Shown here piece by piece: positions 32,016-32,552 of a DNA stretch of 32,552 nucleotides. Position numbers and translations under genes: made by a program. Source of the DNA: a candidate division WWE3 bacterium RIFOXYD1_FULL_43_17 (GTDB lineage: Bacteria > Patescibacteriota > WWE3 > UBA101185 > UBA10185); the NCBI GenBank assembly GCA_001773385.1, contig MEWJ01000046.1, positions 1-32,552 on the forward strand, written 5' to 3'. The stretch's first letter is position 1. Every line of letters begins with the position of its first letter. Below the pieces are notes generated by a model. It searched no databases. It was not told where the DNA came from and worked only from the letters and a program-made list of their open reading frames with translations.

Positions 32016-32552
32016 ATGGAAGCCATTAATCAACTGCGCCTGAGAACAAATTTCCAGGTTATACAAAAGATAAAAAGTGTTGTTGCAGCTGCGTTTAGAG
32101 ATAAGAAAAAGCGCCGGATAATAATTCTAGTAACACTTGGTGTTTTAATTCCTGTAACAATATTCTCAGTTCTTGAAGCAACACGTGTTAAAGCTGACTG
32201 GTTTGACGACTCATACAACCAAAGGCAGAAGGTAAGCTACTCCCATACTTCAGACATATCCGCCGAAAGAAGAATATCAATAACTGTAAACACACAGGCT
32301 TTAATTGCTGACGGGAAAATGCAAACAGATTGCGATGACACGATATTTACCACAATCGGAGGAAAGCTTTTAAAATATACCCTTGTTTCCGGGTGTAACA
32401 CAACAACAACCGTATATGACGTTGTTGTGGATAGCGTCACAAACGGTGGAAATAACATTTTTATGTACTACTCAAATCCAATAGCTCATTCAACAATAGA
32501 CGGAGCTGTTTCCTCAGTAACCGGTCTTACCCCAAACGGTGCTCCAAGTGTT
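32016..32552 (+). CDS. Membrane-anchored surface protein, possibly DUF2341-like, truncated by right edge
   Basis: ATG 32016: MEAINQLRLRTNFQVIQKIKSVVAAAFRDKKKRRIIILVTLGVLIPVTIFSVLEATRVKADWFDDSYNQRQKVSYSHTSDISAERRISITVNTQALIADGKMQTDCDD...; open to the window end; TAAAAT box 8 nt upstream of ATG. Confidence 0.78.
   Translation, partial: MEAINQLRLRTNFQVIQKIKSVVAAAFRDKKKRRIIILVTLGVLIPVTIFSVLEATRVKADWFDDSYNQRQKVSYSHTSDISAERRISITVNTQALIADGKMQTDCDDTIFTTIGGKLLKYTLVSGCNTTTTVYDVVVDSVTNGGNNIFMYYSNPIAHSTIDGAVSSVTGLTPNGAPSV

Noticed and set aside
1-32552. Transposons, phage or defence systems
   Set aside because: No transposase, integrase, phage structural, restriction-modification, toxin-antitoxin or retron motif seen in any listed frame; the only mobile-element hint is the tRNA-Glu tail duplication.
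1-32552. Alternative genetic code (TGA as Gly, known in some CPR)
   Set aside because: Recognisable genes end at sensible lengths with TAA/TAG/TGA, and no in-frame TGA had to be read through.

Overview
The window looks like a chromosomal segment of a small-genome bacterium, probably Candidate Phyla Radiation (Microgenomates/Katanobacteria-like). That placement is inferred from protein style and gene content, not computed. Standard stop usage (TAA/TAG/TGA) fits throughout.

Housekeeping genes: rsmI, tgt, a short RelA/SpoT, rpmG (58 aa, missing from the ORF track), leuS, map, rarA, a Y-family polymerase, typA/bipA, a DEAD-box helicase, a cold-shock protein, tRNA-His(GTG) and tRNA-Glu(TTC). A HelD-like helicase is cut by the left edge.

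Accessory and envelope content: a 1288-aa anchored protein (beta-helix, metallophosphatase, 4 x FN3, carboxypeptidase-regulatory-like), a cupredoxin-like protein, a NAGPA-type phosphodiester glycosidase, a D/E-rich exported protein, a GH8 / cellulose-synthase-like GT2 / 2 x GT39 operon, an orphan SBP_bac_5 lipoprotein-like protein, and a truncated surface protein at the right edge.

Most notable signals: (1) many transcription-unit-leading genes have a -10 box ending about 5-12 nt before the start codon, implying pervasive leaderless mRNAs, while some operon-internal genes carry Shine-Dalgarno motifs; (2) an exact 19-bp duplication of the tRNA-Glu 3' end about 170 bp downstream, enclosing a structured segment; (3) a compact GH8-GT2-GT39-GT39 exopolysaccharide operon without PilZ; (4) a Y-family polymerase overlapping a small partner gene; (5) a RelA/SpoT with EXDD synthetase motif and degenerate HD motif. 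All calls come from reading motifs by eye; no searches were run.
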